Positions 11,297-22,460 are shown, counted from the first letter of the stretch. The stretch: 64,000 nucleotides of DNA from Psilocybe azurescens (GCA_023853785.1 JAJIRX010001023.1:1-64000), one strand, 5' to 3'. The notes: a model not told the origin generated them from the letters alone. Made by a program: numbers and translations.

Positions 11297-12330
11297 ATGG
11301 ATCCCAGCTATGACACAACAGAAGCCAAAGCCTTGGTGGAAAAGGCGTACACAGACGCACGATCAACAGTGAGCGAGTCAAAAACACTCGAGAACTTCAG
11401 CGTACGTGTGCCGTCGTATGATAGCTACATGAAAGACACGCTGACGAATACAAAAAAATTAAAATTAAAATTAAAACTGCAGAAAGATAGATACCAACTG
11501 GTCTTCGTCGAGCAGCCACGTTCATGGCGAATAGTCTGCAAAGAAGGCAACGGTACAAACGAAGAAGAAACCTTTTATGTGCACGGTATCATATGCCGCA
11601 GCGAATTGCCGCCTATACATACGTTGTGAGTACCCATCCAACATAGAAGAGAGAAGGAGACCCGACAAATATGTAGGTCGCCCAACACCGTCAAAAACAA
11701 AGCTAGATACATTCGACAAGGGGTGCGAATTACAGGACTGAGCACACCGTCCTTTGAATGAGACATGGTTAATATTAAAGAAGTACACTCCATGATGACC
11801 ACTTACCTAGAAGGAGAAAACATCAAACTCTTGCCATGGCAGGCCGACGTATACGAGGGGCACCACGCAATAGACTCCAGTGCATGCTATTTTACATTCG
11901 CGACGGTTTGTACCTATGGAGGCTGGCCAACCATTCGAAATGGGCGTGGATCCGTTGGGGATACTGTCGAGAATGCGAGGAAATGACCTCATACACGGCA
12001 TGGACAACAAAGTAGATTATCTGCGTGAAGAGAAAGAAAAGAACGGGAAAGCCAAGTAAGTAAGGCACCCAAATCTACAAGCATAATACTCACAGTAACA
12101 ACATAGATTGACCCGCATCGAACCCAAAAACTTTGCAATAGGCAATGTCGTTCGTATTACCGTATCGTTTGTGGCATTCATGAACAGGGATAAAAGTGTG
12201 GCGATGAATACGATACTGAAGGCGCTAACCCTCGTCGATCCAACGGTAAGCCATCGATAAGATCAACGAAGCAGTCGATCTAACGTAGGACAGAGTCAGA
12301 TCGAAAACAATGAGAAAGTAACGAACAACT
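11297..12330 (+). pseudogene. Decayed multi-exon gene of unknown function
   Basis: Exon-like stretches separated by short introns can be read in order. The first (from ATG 11297) includes QLVFVEQPRSWRIVCKEG and EETFYVHGIICRSELPP and ends near the GTGAGT at about 11627. The next carries MVNIKEVHSMMTTYLEGEN and CYFTFATVCTYGGWPT. A third (GNVVRITVSFVAFMNRDKS, about 12110-12247) sits between GTAAGTAAGG and GTAAGCCATC donors. It is dead as sequenced: an in-frame TGA at 11759-11761 stands where CGA is the simplest ancestral codon, and the frame shifts near 11955. The conserved aromatic-rich blocks suggest a real ancestral protein. No function can be named. Confidence 0.55.
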
Positions 12331-12728
12331 CACTCGTCAAAATACCGAAATGGACCGTCATCAAGCGTAGAAGAGTGTACGACGAAGAGAAGATGACAAG
12401 CCGTGGCCTTGAAGACATGAAGATCATAGAGGACAACGACTGAAGGCACGAGAAAAGCGGTGAGAGGAAGGAAATTGCCCAGAAGGAGCAATGACTTACC
12501 TAGATATTCATGTGCCCTAGAAAAATGCCACGTCGTAATCTTAGACCAGTATAGAACATAGAACAAAAACACTGACTGTAATACACACAGTACATAGTAA
12601 CTTTGTAGCCCTCAAGATAATGAGTATTTTATTATAATCCGGGATGCAATATCCTTCTGCGCAATGGTGTCGTTGACGTGATAAGTGCATGCGGAATGTG
12701 TATTAGACATCAAGTTCGACTCACCAGT

Positions 12729-12975
12729 GATGTGCTGATATCTGCCAATTTAGTCGAGCCCCAAGTCAAAGTCGCACTGAAGACGTCCTCAACGTCATCG
12801 AAGAAGTCGCGTTCGGTAAAGGTGGAAGGCGGTGTCGGTGAAGGAGCATTCAACCAAGTAGAGGTCGAGATCGAGATAGCATCCGGAGAAGATGTCGTCG
12901 AAGTCGCGCTTGGACGGGTATTCGAACACTTAGCGGGTACCGAGAGCAGAGCTGTCGGCTGTCGAGGCGCTTAGC
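12729..12975 (-). pseudogene. Possible Ser/Thr-rich coding fragment
   Basis: On the minus strand one frame reads a Ser/Thr/Pro-rich segment followed by FTERDFFDDVEDVFSATLTW and stays open to a GTGAGTCG donor-like site. Upstream, a different frame (YVKDIAHASPKPPTP) would need a frameshift to join. It is a plausible relic but has no recognised domain. Confidence 0.2.
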
Positions 12976-13289
12976 GGCGTCGGAGGCTTTGGCGATGCGT
13001 GGGCGATGTCTTTGACGTACATCCTAGCAACATGTATGTATAAGTGTGAGTAAAACAGAGGTGGGAGGCAGAAGCGCGACGACGTTCCCATCTTCAAAGA
13101 GGCATTCACTTGCAACACACACGTATCAACAAAAATCCCATTGTAAAAGGAACGACAATTACTACAAACAGAGCAGACATTTATTCATTTTACATGAGAC
13201 ACTTTGGGCAAATGAACACTGGTCAATCAACAATGGACTACAGCTCATGCTAACTAAACACAACACGATCATAGAAAAGACTAAATAAG

Positions 13290-13349
13290 TAATACACTAC
13301 GAACGGGAACACATCCTGATAATACACTACGAACGGGAACACATCCTGA
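13290..13349 (+). repeat. Two exact tandem copies of a 30-bp unit
   Basis: The unit starting TAATACACTACGAACGGG occurs at 13290-13319 and again, identically, at 13320-13349. It lies in non-coding A/T-rich sequence. Confidence 0.95.
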
Positions 13350-13733
13350 CAACAGAAAATACGAGAACGATCAAACACAAAAGAGATCAAGAGGTTGACG
13401 TGGTGGTGGAAAGGAAAGAAGGAAGGAGGCTACGCGCTCCCACAGTGAATGATAGGGCACCATTCGGCAAAAGAATTCGGGAGACGCCCGATGACAAAGC
13501 AAAGTCACGTTATATTATTGCGATCAAAGTGCTGGATGACAAATGCAACGGACTTTTCTCCACGTTCAACGTCACATTATTGATTTGATTTATATTGAAT
13601 GTAACAAAACGGGAAATACCGACTTTACAATAGAAAAATCACGTTCACGTCACGTTATTGAAAACAAAACGGGAAATATATTCGCATAAAGATAGAATAT
13701 TGACATTGCGCCCTCGCTGGGTCCCTGTAAAGA

Positions 13734-13762
13734 ACGAGTCTTTACTTACGTAAAGGCCTCGT
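13734..13762. repeat. Short imperfect hairpin
   Basis: ACGAG..CTTTAC-TTAC-GTAAAG..CTCGT can fold into a stem with a four-base loop. It lies about 150 bp before the perfect palindrome at 13911. Confidence 0.5.
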
Positions 13763-13910
13763 AACATCCTTGTTTAGAGCTTGGATAACTGAAAGATATG
13801 TACTACCACATTCTTCTCACCAAGCACTGTTGCTATAACTCACACTGCCTTTAGTACAACTTATACAAGATGGGATGTGTTTTGGTTGTGACAGTATTTC
13901 CTAAAGGGAC

Positions 13911-13950
13911 GTGACCAAATCTACGAGACGCGTCTCGTAGATTTGGTCAC
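13911..13950. repeat. Perfect 40-bp palindrome
   Basis: GTGACCAAATCTACGAGACG is followed directly by its exact reverse complement, with no spacer and an ACGCGT centre. The flanking bases are not complementary, so the symmetry stops exactly here. It may be two fused inverted-repeat ends of a DNA transposon or a cruciform-forming site. No protein gene is associated. Confidence 0.95.
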
Positions 13951-13997
13951 ATCATTTTTCATATCAGTTTTGGGAAATTTTCCCATGCATCATGTGA

Positions 13998-14360
13998 AAG
14001 GTTGAACTTCTGTGATTTGTAGACAACAGCACGGGTTTGGGTATTGTGTACGGGTTAATAGCCGGTTATTGTGCGGATAAAATTACGGATAAAAATTATC
14101 CTACCTGTCACCTTCAAAACAAGTCCAAAAGCGTAATTTTTAAGCCAAAACTGAGTGAATTATGGCCAATTGTATGCAATGCATTAAAATAGGCCATATC
14201 TCAGTCATTTCTCCACCAATTTGGCTGTTTTTAGACTCTTTTGATGGGTAAAAATGCGCAATTCATGTGTATGGTATTACAAAGATTTAATGCGGCTAAA
14301 GGGCCGATATATACGGGAATACCCATGCTGTTGCCTAGCGATTTGTGAAGTTCAACTTTG
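13998..14360. mobile_element. MITE-like element with imperfect terminal inverted repeats
   Basis: GGTTGAACTTC and AGACAACAGCACGGGT at the left (about 13999-14036) recur in inverted orientation as ACCCATGCTGTTGCCT and GAAGTTCAAC at the right (about 14320-14357). The 300-bp interior is A/T-rich and non-coding. A GATTTGT direct repeat lies near both ends and could instead be a target duplication, so the exact borders are uncertain. A small non-autonomous DNA transposon is the simplest reading. Confidence 0.5.
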
Positions 14361-15425
14361 TTCTTCATTCACCACCACCACCACCGTTCCTTACCCTCAT
14401 AATTGTCAATGATGCCCAATGTCGTTGATGCCATTTTCACTGCCCCACACTCACTATGCTAATACTAAGTACCAGCATTCCCTTTTATATAGTAAAGCTG
14501 ACACCACCTGACAGTAACAAGAACTGGCAATGGTGCCCATGTAGCGTAATAATGGCAGTACCTCAGTAAGTACTACCATTATGCTCTCCACCACCCTCTA
14601 TTGCTAATCCATAACCAAGACCCCCAGTGTACCATGCCACATGCTTATGCCACATGCAGTGGCAACTGAGTATGCGACTAGCTCACATCAAACACCATGC
14701 CGCCCATCTGCACAGATATGTTCAGTCCATCTCCCGCCTTTTTCTTTTGCTAACAACCATACTTTCAACAGACCACAGATGATGGCTCACAGTCCTGTCA
14801 TCTTTGTCATCTGGTGTGTCTAATGCCCACTACCCTACACTCGCAATTGCCACCACTGTTCTGTCTTTCATCATTATGAATAGAAATGCTAAATCCTGAA
14901 AGTAAGTATACCACAGCCCCTCTTCTGTCTCTTTAATAACTACAACGTGCATAACAGGTTGCATAGGACTGTTTTTTGCCCCAGCACTGGCATCGGTGAT
15001 GTATCATTTGCCACGTTCATTTGGCCATCCAGTGACTCACCGCCCATTTCCTGTGCTTACATTTGGTGGCACTCATCCCACCATCTCGCCTTTTGGAGTA
15101 ATGAATGAGGGTGCTAAATTCTGACAGGTATGTTTTGATTATCGTTTCCCCCACTTTTTTGCTCACTAAACTCATGTAATAGACAACTATCTCTGGTCCT
15201 GACGTCTATGGACCACTTGCCCTCTCCCTTCCTCAATCTGCTGTGCCCATCCAATGGCCCAATGTCAACATTAGCTATAGTATCTTAGATTATGATGATG
15301 GACTACCCCACATTCTATCTATCCTATTATACATTATTTTTATATATCCTCTTCCCTGTCTGTGATTGTATAATCAACTAGCATATCACTATAGTAAAGA
15401 GCTTGCTTTAATTATATATACATTT
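14361..15425. other. No gene seen; one imperfect palindrome
   Basis: C/A-rich and A/T-rich stretches with no long open frame and no recognisable domain. At 14544-14584 a GCGTAATAATGGCAGTAC half faces GTACTACCATTATGC, forming an imperfect palindrome. Confidence 0.55.
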
Positions 15426-15427
15426 TA

Positions 15428-15705
15428 CTATACTTGAATTCTGTAAGATGCCATTACCATGCTGCGTCTCAAGTGAACCTGAAGAGAAATAAAAGACATC
15501 TCAGTGGATGTCAGAGATGCCTTAAGTAGCTTTAGATGTCTATGAGAGGTCTTTGGGAGGCCTGTGGATAATATTTGGGTTGCTTTGGAATGCTTTGGAT
15601 AAACTGTTCCCACGTCACTTTGGCGTTGAAAGGTGCTTAGGGTGCTTTGTGTCTTTATCATCTTTAAAGTCTCTAAGATGCTTAAAGACACCTAGATTTC
15701 TTTGG
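15428..15705. repeat. Short-motif array abutting the truncated copia Gag
   Basis: About 280 bp full of variants of GATGCTTTAAG, GGTGCTTAGG and AGATGCCTTAAG in both orientations. It begins where the coding sequence of copia B Gag stops making sense. It resembles the subterminal motif arrays seen in the 21.4-23.8 kb insertion but with another consensus, so it may be one end of a different DNA element. No partner end was found. Confidence 0.4.
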
Positions 15706-16855
15706 GATAAAACCTCTTTTTCCTGATGTTTTCGCGCTCTTCGTGCATATATTCGAAGATATCGATGTGATCATTGAGGTATGCGAGACTGAGAGGGATG
15801 TCGGGCGTATCGTCAACCGTTGTGGCCCATGCTTCTGCTGGTAAGTCGTCCTTTGCCGTGTTGGCCTTGTCTGACTTATCGTCCTTCTCCTTCTCTTTTC
15901 CTTTGTCACTTGATTTTGAGTCTTTCGAGTCTTTGCTCTTCCCTTTAGACTTGCCGTTCCCCTTTCCACATTTGGGGCGTTGCCCTTCCTTTCCGCCGCC
16001 TTTGTTCCAGCACTCTGATTTATAGTGGCCAGGTTTATGGCAGTTGAAGCATTCGACGCCGTCTCGGTTGCCCTTTGAGAGTCATTGGAATAGAAGGCGA
16101 CGTTGTCAGCGTCTTTCTTGCCGTTCTTCGATCTGAGAGATCGGCGTTCGTATTCCCTCGATGACAGTGGTCATAAGATTCTCTGGGGATGGGCTAGGTG
16201 CAACGTGGGATGTCGAGGCGATTACAGATAAGGAAAGGTGTGTGGATACGGTGGTGCGGAATGTTGCGTCGATTACTGACACAAAGGAGTCGTAGGAGGT
16301 TGGGAGGGAGCCCATGATGATGGTGTAAAATTCACTGTCATCGACTGGGTGTCCCATGGAGCTGAGCTCCTCGCGCATTAGCCTGAGCTTGGCAAAATGT
16401 GCACGTACGTCCCCTTTCTCTGCGCAGCATTCTTCTTGAAGTCGGCGGCGTAGGTCAACGGAAACCATACGGGATTTCACCTGGAAATTGTCTTCCAGGG
16501 CATTCCACATTGCTTCGACGGTAGGTAGGAGTCGAGTCTTGAGGAATAAGGTGTCAGGGATTGTACTCGCTAATTGCTGGCGTACAATCGCCTCCTCTTG
16601 TTTCCACAGCTTATTTGCTTTCACGTACTCCGCTACTGCCAACTTTTCTTCTGCAGTGAGGATCTGGGATGATCCATCTAACGGTGCAGGATGTGGGTTG
16701 GTTGGAGCTTCCCTGTGCCATCCAAATGCTCCCCTAGCCTGCAGGCATCTATGGAGAGTAGGAATCAGTCTCGGTAGACGACCCAGTTGGTACCGGGCGG
16801 TGTCGAGCTTGGGGATGCGAAGGAAATCGTCACCTAACTTAGTGGTGACCGACAT
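15692..16855 (-). pseudogene. gag: Copia element B Gag (truncated)
   Basis: ATG at 16855 starts MSVTTKLGDDFLRIPKL, a copia Gag of the UBN2 type. The block WNALEDNFQVKSRMVSVDLR and the later FYTIIMGSLPTSYDSFVSV are the family's conserved segments. Downstream, after a frameshift near 16135, comes a canonical zinc knuckle CFNCHKPGHYKSEC (about 16051-16010) and a Lys/Ser-rich tail. No protease, integrase or RT follows: the coding region ends in the motif array at about 15700. It would package element RNA; as sequenced it is a remnant. Confidence 0.8.
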
Positions 16856-16920
16856 TGTAGATATTTAAAGCTTTGAGGAATATATGTTGAGTTAAATCTT
16901 TGGTTTTAAGGTCTGAGTTC

Positions 16921-16933
16921 GGGGCCCATAACC
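16921..16933 (-). other. Primer-binding site of copia B
   Basis: On the minus strand GGTTATGGGCCCC directly follows the LTR end. The same GGTTATGGGCCC follows the LTR of copia A, so both families use the same primer. Confidence 0.7.
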
Positions 16934-17262
16934 TATAAGAAACAGGTATGTGTAAGACTCAGAGGACCAATAGGTTCAACTGATTGATTGTATAGTACCT
17001 ATAAGAAACGGGTATGTGTAAGACTCAGAGGACCAATAGGTTCAACTGAGGGGAGGAAAATCGCGAAGCACTCTTGATATACAAGAGTGCGGAGTCAATG
17101 AACTCGTATGCTACATGATACGAAAGAGCACATAAAAATGATGAAAGAATAAAAGTCTATATGGCACACGACCTATACTACGCGCACCACGCTATACATA
17201 TCACTTGGTAGTCTAGCTATCCAGATAAGATGGTACGCCAAGCGCACCTTGATAATTCAACA
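16934..17262 (-). repeat. Copia B 5' LTR with internal 53-bp duplication
   Basis: On the minus strand it starts TGTTGAATTATC (17262) and ends CTTATA (16934) just before the primer-binding site. A 53-bp segment (ACCTATAAGAAAC... on the plus strand) occurs twice, at 16931-16983 and 16997-17049. No second LTR of this family was found, so B is a truncated element. Confidence 0.75.
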
Positions 17263-17317
17263 AACAGTGATTGATAAGCTATTGGCCAATCAAAAGGATT
17301 CCCTCAGGAAAGTAAGG

Positions 17318-17622
17318 TATTAGAAGATAACTCAGTACGTGTGCAACGGACTGTGTATATTTAGTAGTACCTATTAGAAGATAACTACATGGGATGGTAA
17401 GTAAAATAGTATAGAACACAATAAACGACGAGTACTCACCTCAGTACGTGTGCAACGGACTGAGGGAGTGCTACGTCGATGAAAAGGTATTTAACAAAGA
17501 ATATATGAATGTTATGGGTGACTAGAATTAGCACTATAATGTTACTGTAGACTTGGTGGACCATCACTTGTGCCAAACGCGGTTTGCATTCAAATACTGC
17601 AAAGCAGCTTGTAAATTCAACA
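17318..17622 (-). repeat. Copia A 3' LTR
   Basis: Minus-strand TGTTGAATTTAC...CTTCTAATA, 305 bp. It differs from the other LTR by four clustered bases at about 17431-17434 and two single changes. ATTAGAAGATAACT and CTCAGTACGTGTGCAACGG each occur twice inside. Confidence 0.95.
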
Positions 17623-17632
17623 CTCCCCCCTC
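17623..17632 (-). other. Polypurine tract of copia A
   Basis: Minus-strand GAGGGGGGAG lies immediately before the 3' LTR start and overlaps the RNase H stop codon (TGA, 17633-17631). Confidence 0.8.
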
Positions 17633-19185
17633 AAGCTGCGTGCAGTCCCATAGCATTCGCAAAATGTTTTGCCTTCGCACTTGGAAGGGCTTTGGTGAGA
17701 GTGTCGGCAGTTTGTTCGTCGGTAGGGCAGTAGATAAGTTTGATAGAGCCGGCCTCAATGATGTAGCGGATGAAATGATATCGGATGTCGATGTGTTTGG
17801 TGCGAGCGTGGAATTGTCCACCGTTGGCGAGGGCAATAGCAAACTGATTGTCGCCGTAAAGAGTTGTGGGGGTGAGGAGCTTCTGGTCGAGAGGCTTGAA
17901 GATCCCGTTGACTAAGCTGCGCAGCCACATGGCCTCCTTAGAGGCGTGAGTGGCTGCCACATATTCGGCTTTGGCCGTCGACAGGGTTACCAACTCCTGC
18001 TTTTTCGACGACCACGATATGGCACCACCATCTACCATGAAGACATACCCCGAAATCGCTCGCCTGTGCTCCTGCGAGGCCCCATCTGCATCCACATATC
18101 CAACCATGTCCATCCTCTCCCTCCATAAACTAGCTCGAGATTTCGTGTGCCCTTGAGGTACCGAAAAATCCTTTTCACGGCCTCCCAGTGGATCCAAGCA
18201 GGATTATCCACGAATTGCGCGAACGGTGTTCGTCGCAAAGTGATATCGGGTCGAGTACCCATCGAGGCGTACATCAACGAGCCTACAGCTTCACGGTATG
18301 GTACGTTTTCATTCGTGCGATGTCGGCGAGTGCAGTGGGGCACTGGGATCTGGCGAGTGGCTGATTGGGATCGATAGGGATCGCGGATGGCTTCAAGTCG
18401 CCGAAATTGAAATGCGTGAGGATGGTGTCGATGTAGGCTGTTTGGGATAAGGATATGGTCTCGTTGACAAGATTGCGAGAGATCTTGAAGCCGAGTAGCC
18501 ATTTGCATTCGCCGAGGTCAGTGATTTTATATTTCTTATTGATTTTGATCTTGAAATCTGTGATTAGTTTTCTGGAGCTGCCTGTTACAAGGCAGTCATC
18601 GACATGTGCGGCAACTATCACAATTTCCTCATTGGCGACCTTCACGAACACCCCGTTATCAGCATCGAGAACGCTGAAGCCGAGCTCTTCCATGGCTCTC
18701 TTCAACGCGTCATACCAATTCTTGGCCCCCTGCTTCAGCCCATATAACGATTTGAAGAGGCGGTATACGTAGTGTCGTGAGTCAGTGGCAAATCCTCGAG
18801 GTTGTTCCAGATAGATAACCTCCTTTTGTCCAGAACCGAATTCAAGAATGCGCTATCAAAATCAATGGAGTCGATAGGCCAGATGTTACGGTTCGCGAGG
18901 GCAATGAGGTAGCGGAAGGTGGCGAGTTGAGCGACAGGTGCATAGGTTTCGGTGTAGTCCACGCCATGGATTTGCGTGAAATCCGTGTGTGACGAGCCGA
19001 GCCTTGTACTTGTCGACCTCGCCTGCTGCATTTTTCTTAATCCGTAAGACCCATTTGCTTCCTACAACGTTGGCATGGGGTGGTCGCTCAACTATTTTCC
19101 AGGTCCCATTTGCTTCGAGCGACGCGAGTTCTGCCCTAATTGCGGCTTCCCATTTCGGCCAATCCGACCTCTTCCCTCGCCTCAT
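17631..19185 (-). pseudogene. pol: Copia A reverse transcriptase and RNase H
   Basis: From 19185 down: WPKWEAAIRAELASLEANGTW (RT start), then DYTETYAPVAQLATFRYLIA, then the catalytic HVDDCLVTGS (about 18612-18583) with KITDLGECKWLLGFKI. RNase H runs from about 18110 (GYVDADGASQEHRRAISGY, TAKAEYVAATHASKEAMWLR) to YCPTDEQTADTLTKALPSAK near the stop. HVDD stands for the usual YVDD. Frameshifts occur near 18960-19000, 18735 and 18200-18300. Confidence 0.88.
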
Positions 19186-19448
19186 CGTATGTTGGGTTCA
19201 AGCCCTCCGCTGCATTCATGATGGCAGCCATGGCGAAGTCCATTCCCTCTACGATATCCCATGCATCTGCCAGCAACCCTTCCTCACCAGCCTCCTTCAC
19301 CTCGGTTCCTTCTTCTGCAGCCTCTGGGATGACCTGAAGTCCTCGTGGAAACATGCTTGCGGATGGCAAATTGCTTGTGGTTGCGACTCCATCCCGGATG
19401 CTTCTGACATATGAGCTTTCCTTTCATATGCGGGTGCTTCGTCTTGGC

Positions 19449-20870
19449 TCATCGGACTCGATGGGCTCGGTGGGTTGTTGGATCATGTGGTCGGGTTCTG
19501 TGGACATGTGGCGCTTGACATTGGGTTCGCCCTGGTCTTGCTCCCCCCTCAAGCGGTATGTGGTCCACTACAACCTCTTCGGGAATGAATCTGACACTCC
19601 GCTCCACCAACACAGATCTCTTTTCAGCATAGTAGACCCGATGCCCATGGCTTTCCTCATCAAACCCCATCCATTTCCCTTTCTTCGCCCTTCCATCCAG
19701 CTTCAACCCGCTCATGTCATGCACCCATACATCACAACCCCAAGGATGCAAGTTTGAGAGGTCAGGCTTGTGCCCTAGCAAGACCTCGTAGGGTGTGGCT
19801 TCGCCTAGCAGCGCGTTGTCGTGCGATTTTTCAGATAGACGGCGTGGTTCAAGGCCTCCCCAGAGGAATCTTGGAAGGTCAGCATCGTGTCGCATTGCTC
19901 GGACTTTGTCGAGGAGTGTGCGGTTGAGGCGTTCGGTGACGCCATTGTATTCTGGGGTATCATGCACGGTAAGCCTTCTGACTGTTCCTGCCGCTTTCAG
20001 ATGATCTGAGAATTCATCGCTCAGATATTCCCCGCCTCTGTCGCTATGGAGTTTCTTCACGATGGCATTATGTTGGGTTCTGAGCCAAGCTTCAAGTGCA
20101 CGTAGGATTGGAAGGTCTGGTCCTTGGTACCCAGTAAGTACACCTTCGTGTAGCGGCTGTAGTCGTCTGTGAAGCTGACAAAGTATTCCTTGTGATAGAT
20201 GGTTTCGACAGGCGCGGGTCCCCACACATCCGAATGAATTTCCTCCCCAACCTCTGTCGCTTGCTCGCCCACCCTTTCCTTTGTAATGGCCTTCCTGTGT
20301 GCCTTCCCCATTCGCAGGACTCGCAGAACAGCGGTTTGCTGTCCTCGTCCAATTCCACGCCCTTCACAATGCCCTTTTCAACCAACTTGCGAGCCACGTC
20401 GTGACTGACGTGCCCCAAGCGACGATGCAGCTCATCTATCGTCAACACTTCCACCATCCGTCCTGCGTAGCCAGCTGCCTCTGGACGAGCAGTGAACACA
20501 CGATAAAGCCCGCTCTGGACTTCAATCGTCCCCAATGGCTTCGCGATTGTTATCAAAAATCCTGCAGTTCGAGCCTGAGAAGATGATGGTGGATCCGGCC
20601 TGCAGCGATGCGGCTGATGGATATGAGGGTAACACCCATACTAGGTGCGTAAAGGACGTCAGCGGAGCAACTGCTTTGTGACGGTGTTGTTATTGTTCGG
20701 GATATTGACATACATGTCCCCTTTTCCTGTAGCGTAAAATTGATGCTTGTCGGCTGCGGTGATGGGCTTGGGCTCGATCTCAACAAAATTTGTGAATCGA
20801 TGGCGATATCCTGACATATGGCGAGTGGCTCCAGAGTCATAGAGGTCCATGTCGACGAGGGACTGTTGGT
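19449..20870 (-). pseudogene. pol: Copia A protease and integrase
   Basis: The protease motif DLYDSGATRHMSG is at about 20850-20812. A GAG-pre-integrase block follows (ELHRRLGHVSHDVARKL, then CESCEWGRHTGRP). The integrase core has IHSDVWGPAP and SFTDDYSRYTKVYLL, then LHSDRGGEYLSDEF and NGVTERLNRTLLDKVRAM, giving the D, D and E positions of the DDE triad. Frameshifts near 20110 and 20250 prevent one continuous product. Confidence 0.88.
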
Positions 20871-21413
20871 TGGTTAGGGTGGCCGTGGTGTGAGAGGTGT
20901 AGGCTTTGTCGCCATTGTTTAGGGCATTTACAAGCCGAGGAAGGTGTGTAGATTCTTTCAAATCCATCATCATCATCCTCCTCATCCTCATCCCCAGAAT
21001 CCGATGCCCCCTCAAGGTCAGGGACATCGTCGTCGTCGTCGCCACCATCCTCAGAGTCAGATTCGAATCCGATACCGACTGCAAGCTGGGCACATCATCA
21101 CTGTTGTCACCCTCCCATCCATCAGCTCGCTCTGGCATGTACATGTCGGAGTCGCATTCTGAGCTTGAAGAGAGGAGCTCGAGAATGTCCTTATTGGACA
21201 GTGTGAGGCTGGGGGCTGAGGAGAGTTCTCCATTGGAGATAATGTCAAACTCATCATCTGAGGCTGACATGGCCATCCAGGCCTCTTCGTCATCACCATC
21301 CTTGGCGTTGGCTGCCATGTCCTTTGCCTTTCCCTTATCGTTGCCTCTGCTTCCCTTTGCCTTCGACCTTGGCCCTTGGCCTGCCTTTCCACCACCCTCA
21401 GCCCAACAATCGG
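20871..21413 (-). pseudogene. gag: Copia A Gag 3' part, after the nested insertion
   Basis: Immediately after the insertion (21413 downward) the sequence resumes inside the zinc knuckle (ADCWAEGGG). It continues into a Lys/Gly-rich segment and a long acidic Ser-rich region (DDEEAWMAMSASDDEF, LSSSSECDSDMY) before the protease. It pairs with the 5' part ending near 23807. Confidence 0.7.
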
Positions 21414-21447
21414 CCTTGTAGTGAGGTCTTTACACGGCCCCCATTTT

Positions 21448-21730
21448 TTGGTCGGACTCCGGTCGGACTCCATCGGACTTTCTATATTCAGAATGACAAT
21501 TTTTCTGGTCTAGGACTGCTGAAATTTTCCGGTGAGATTCCGGTGAGATTCGGTGAAAGTCCGACCGGACTACAAGTCCAACGGACTGTCCACTGGAAAT
21601 GACCGGACAGAACCAACAGAAGTCCAACGGAAGTCCAATGGAAGTCCATCGGAATCCCACCGGACATGACCATTGGAATTCCAGCGGACAAGTCCAACGG
21701 AATTCCAATGGAAGTCCAACGGATGTCCTT
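21448..21730. repeat. Left subterminal array of TCC-N-GGA palindromes
   Basis: Dozens of overlapping copies of TCCAACGGA, TCCGACCGGA, TCCATTGGA and relatives in both orientations. The spacing is about 10-12 bp. They probably serve as transposase or methylation targets, which is inference. Confidence 0.85.
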
Positions 21731-21753
21731 TATTATAATTTATACTAGTATAG

Positions 21754-21834
21754 AAAAAAGACACTAACGAGAATTGAACTCGGGCATCGGAGAATGCCAA
21801 ACGCAAGCGGGATAAACCAACTGAGCCACAAAGG
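21754..21834 (-). tRNA. tRNA-like Pol III unit (pseudo-tRNA or SINE head)
   Basis: On the minus strand TGGCTCAGTTGG (21828-21817) matches an A box. GAGTTCAATTC (21781-21771) matches a B box and forms a four-pair T-arm with CTCG. TTTTTT (21759-21754) follows as a terminator. The 5' segment GCCTTTG cannot pair with the 3' segment TAGTGTC, and the D stem is not closed, so it is not a functional tRNA. A tRNA-derived SINE head is possible. Confidence 0.4.
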
Positions 21835-21859
21835 CTTATGGAAAATAATAAAATTAGTT

Positions 21860-22460
21860 AAATAGATAGTGATGCCGCCAAAATTCTCGGCACTGCTCGG
21901 CACGGGACAAACAACAACGCGCGTGACATGTTGATGCCATGTCGGTCCGTTGTTGATTCCGGCCCCACTTTTCTTCCACCACCACCACCACTACCGCCTC
22001 GTCGGTCGGAGCCAGGCGAAAGCCAACCCGACGCGACGGAGGACGAACACAACCACGACGGCCACAACCACGACCGCGATGACGGGAACACAGATGACAG
22101 CGACAGCGACAGCGGCGGCAAGGGCGACAGCGAGGACAGCGACAGCGACAGCGAGGACAGCGACAGCGACAGCGAGGGTGGGGGTGAGACGGTGCGGCGA
22201 AAGACGGCGACAGCGACGGGCACAGCGAGGGTGGTGCGAAGACGGCAGGGGCGAAGACGGTGAGGGCGAGGGGTGTGGGTGAGGGCGAGGCGAGACAGCG
22301 GGGGGCGAAGACGGTGAGGGCGAGACAGCGGGGGCAAGACAGCGGGGGCAAGACGGTGAGGCGAGAGCGAGGACGAGGGCGAGACAGCGGTAAGGCGAGA
22401 CGGCGGGGCGAGGGCGAGGATGAGGGCGAGACGGCGGGCAGGCGAGGGGGGCGAAGACGG
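21860..22460. other. GC-rich low-complexity core of the insertion
   Basis: Purine-rich on the plus strand with GACAGCGACAGC and GGGCGAGACGG repeats. Frames on both strands stay open for hundreds of codons only because the repeat lacks stops. No domain is encoded. Confidence 0.7.

Noticed and set aside
13290..13349. Start of a CRISPR-like or satellite array
   Set aside because: Only two adjacent identical units without spacers, in a eukaryotic genome.
21770..21836. Functional tRNA gene
   Set aside because: A and B boxes match, but the acceptor stem and D stem do not pair, so it is listed only as tRNA-like.
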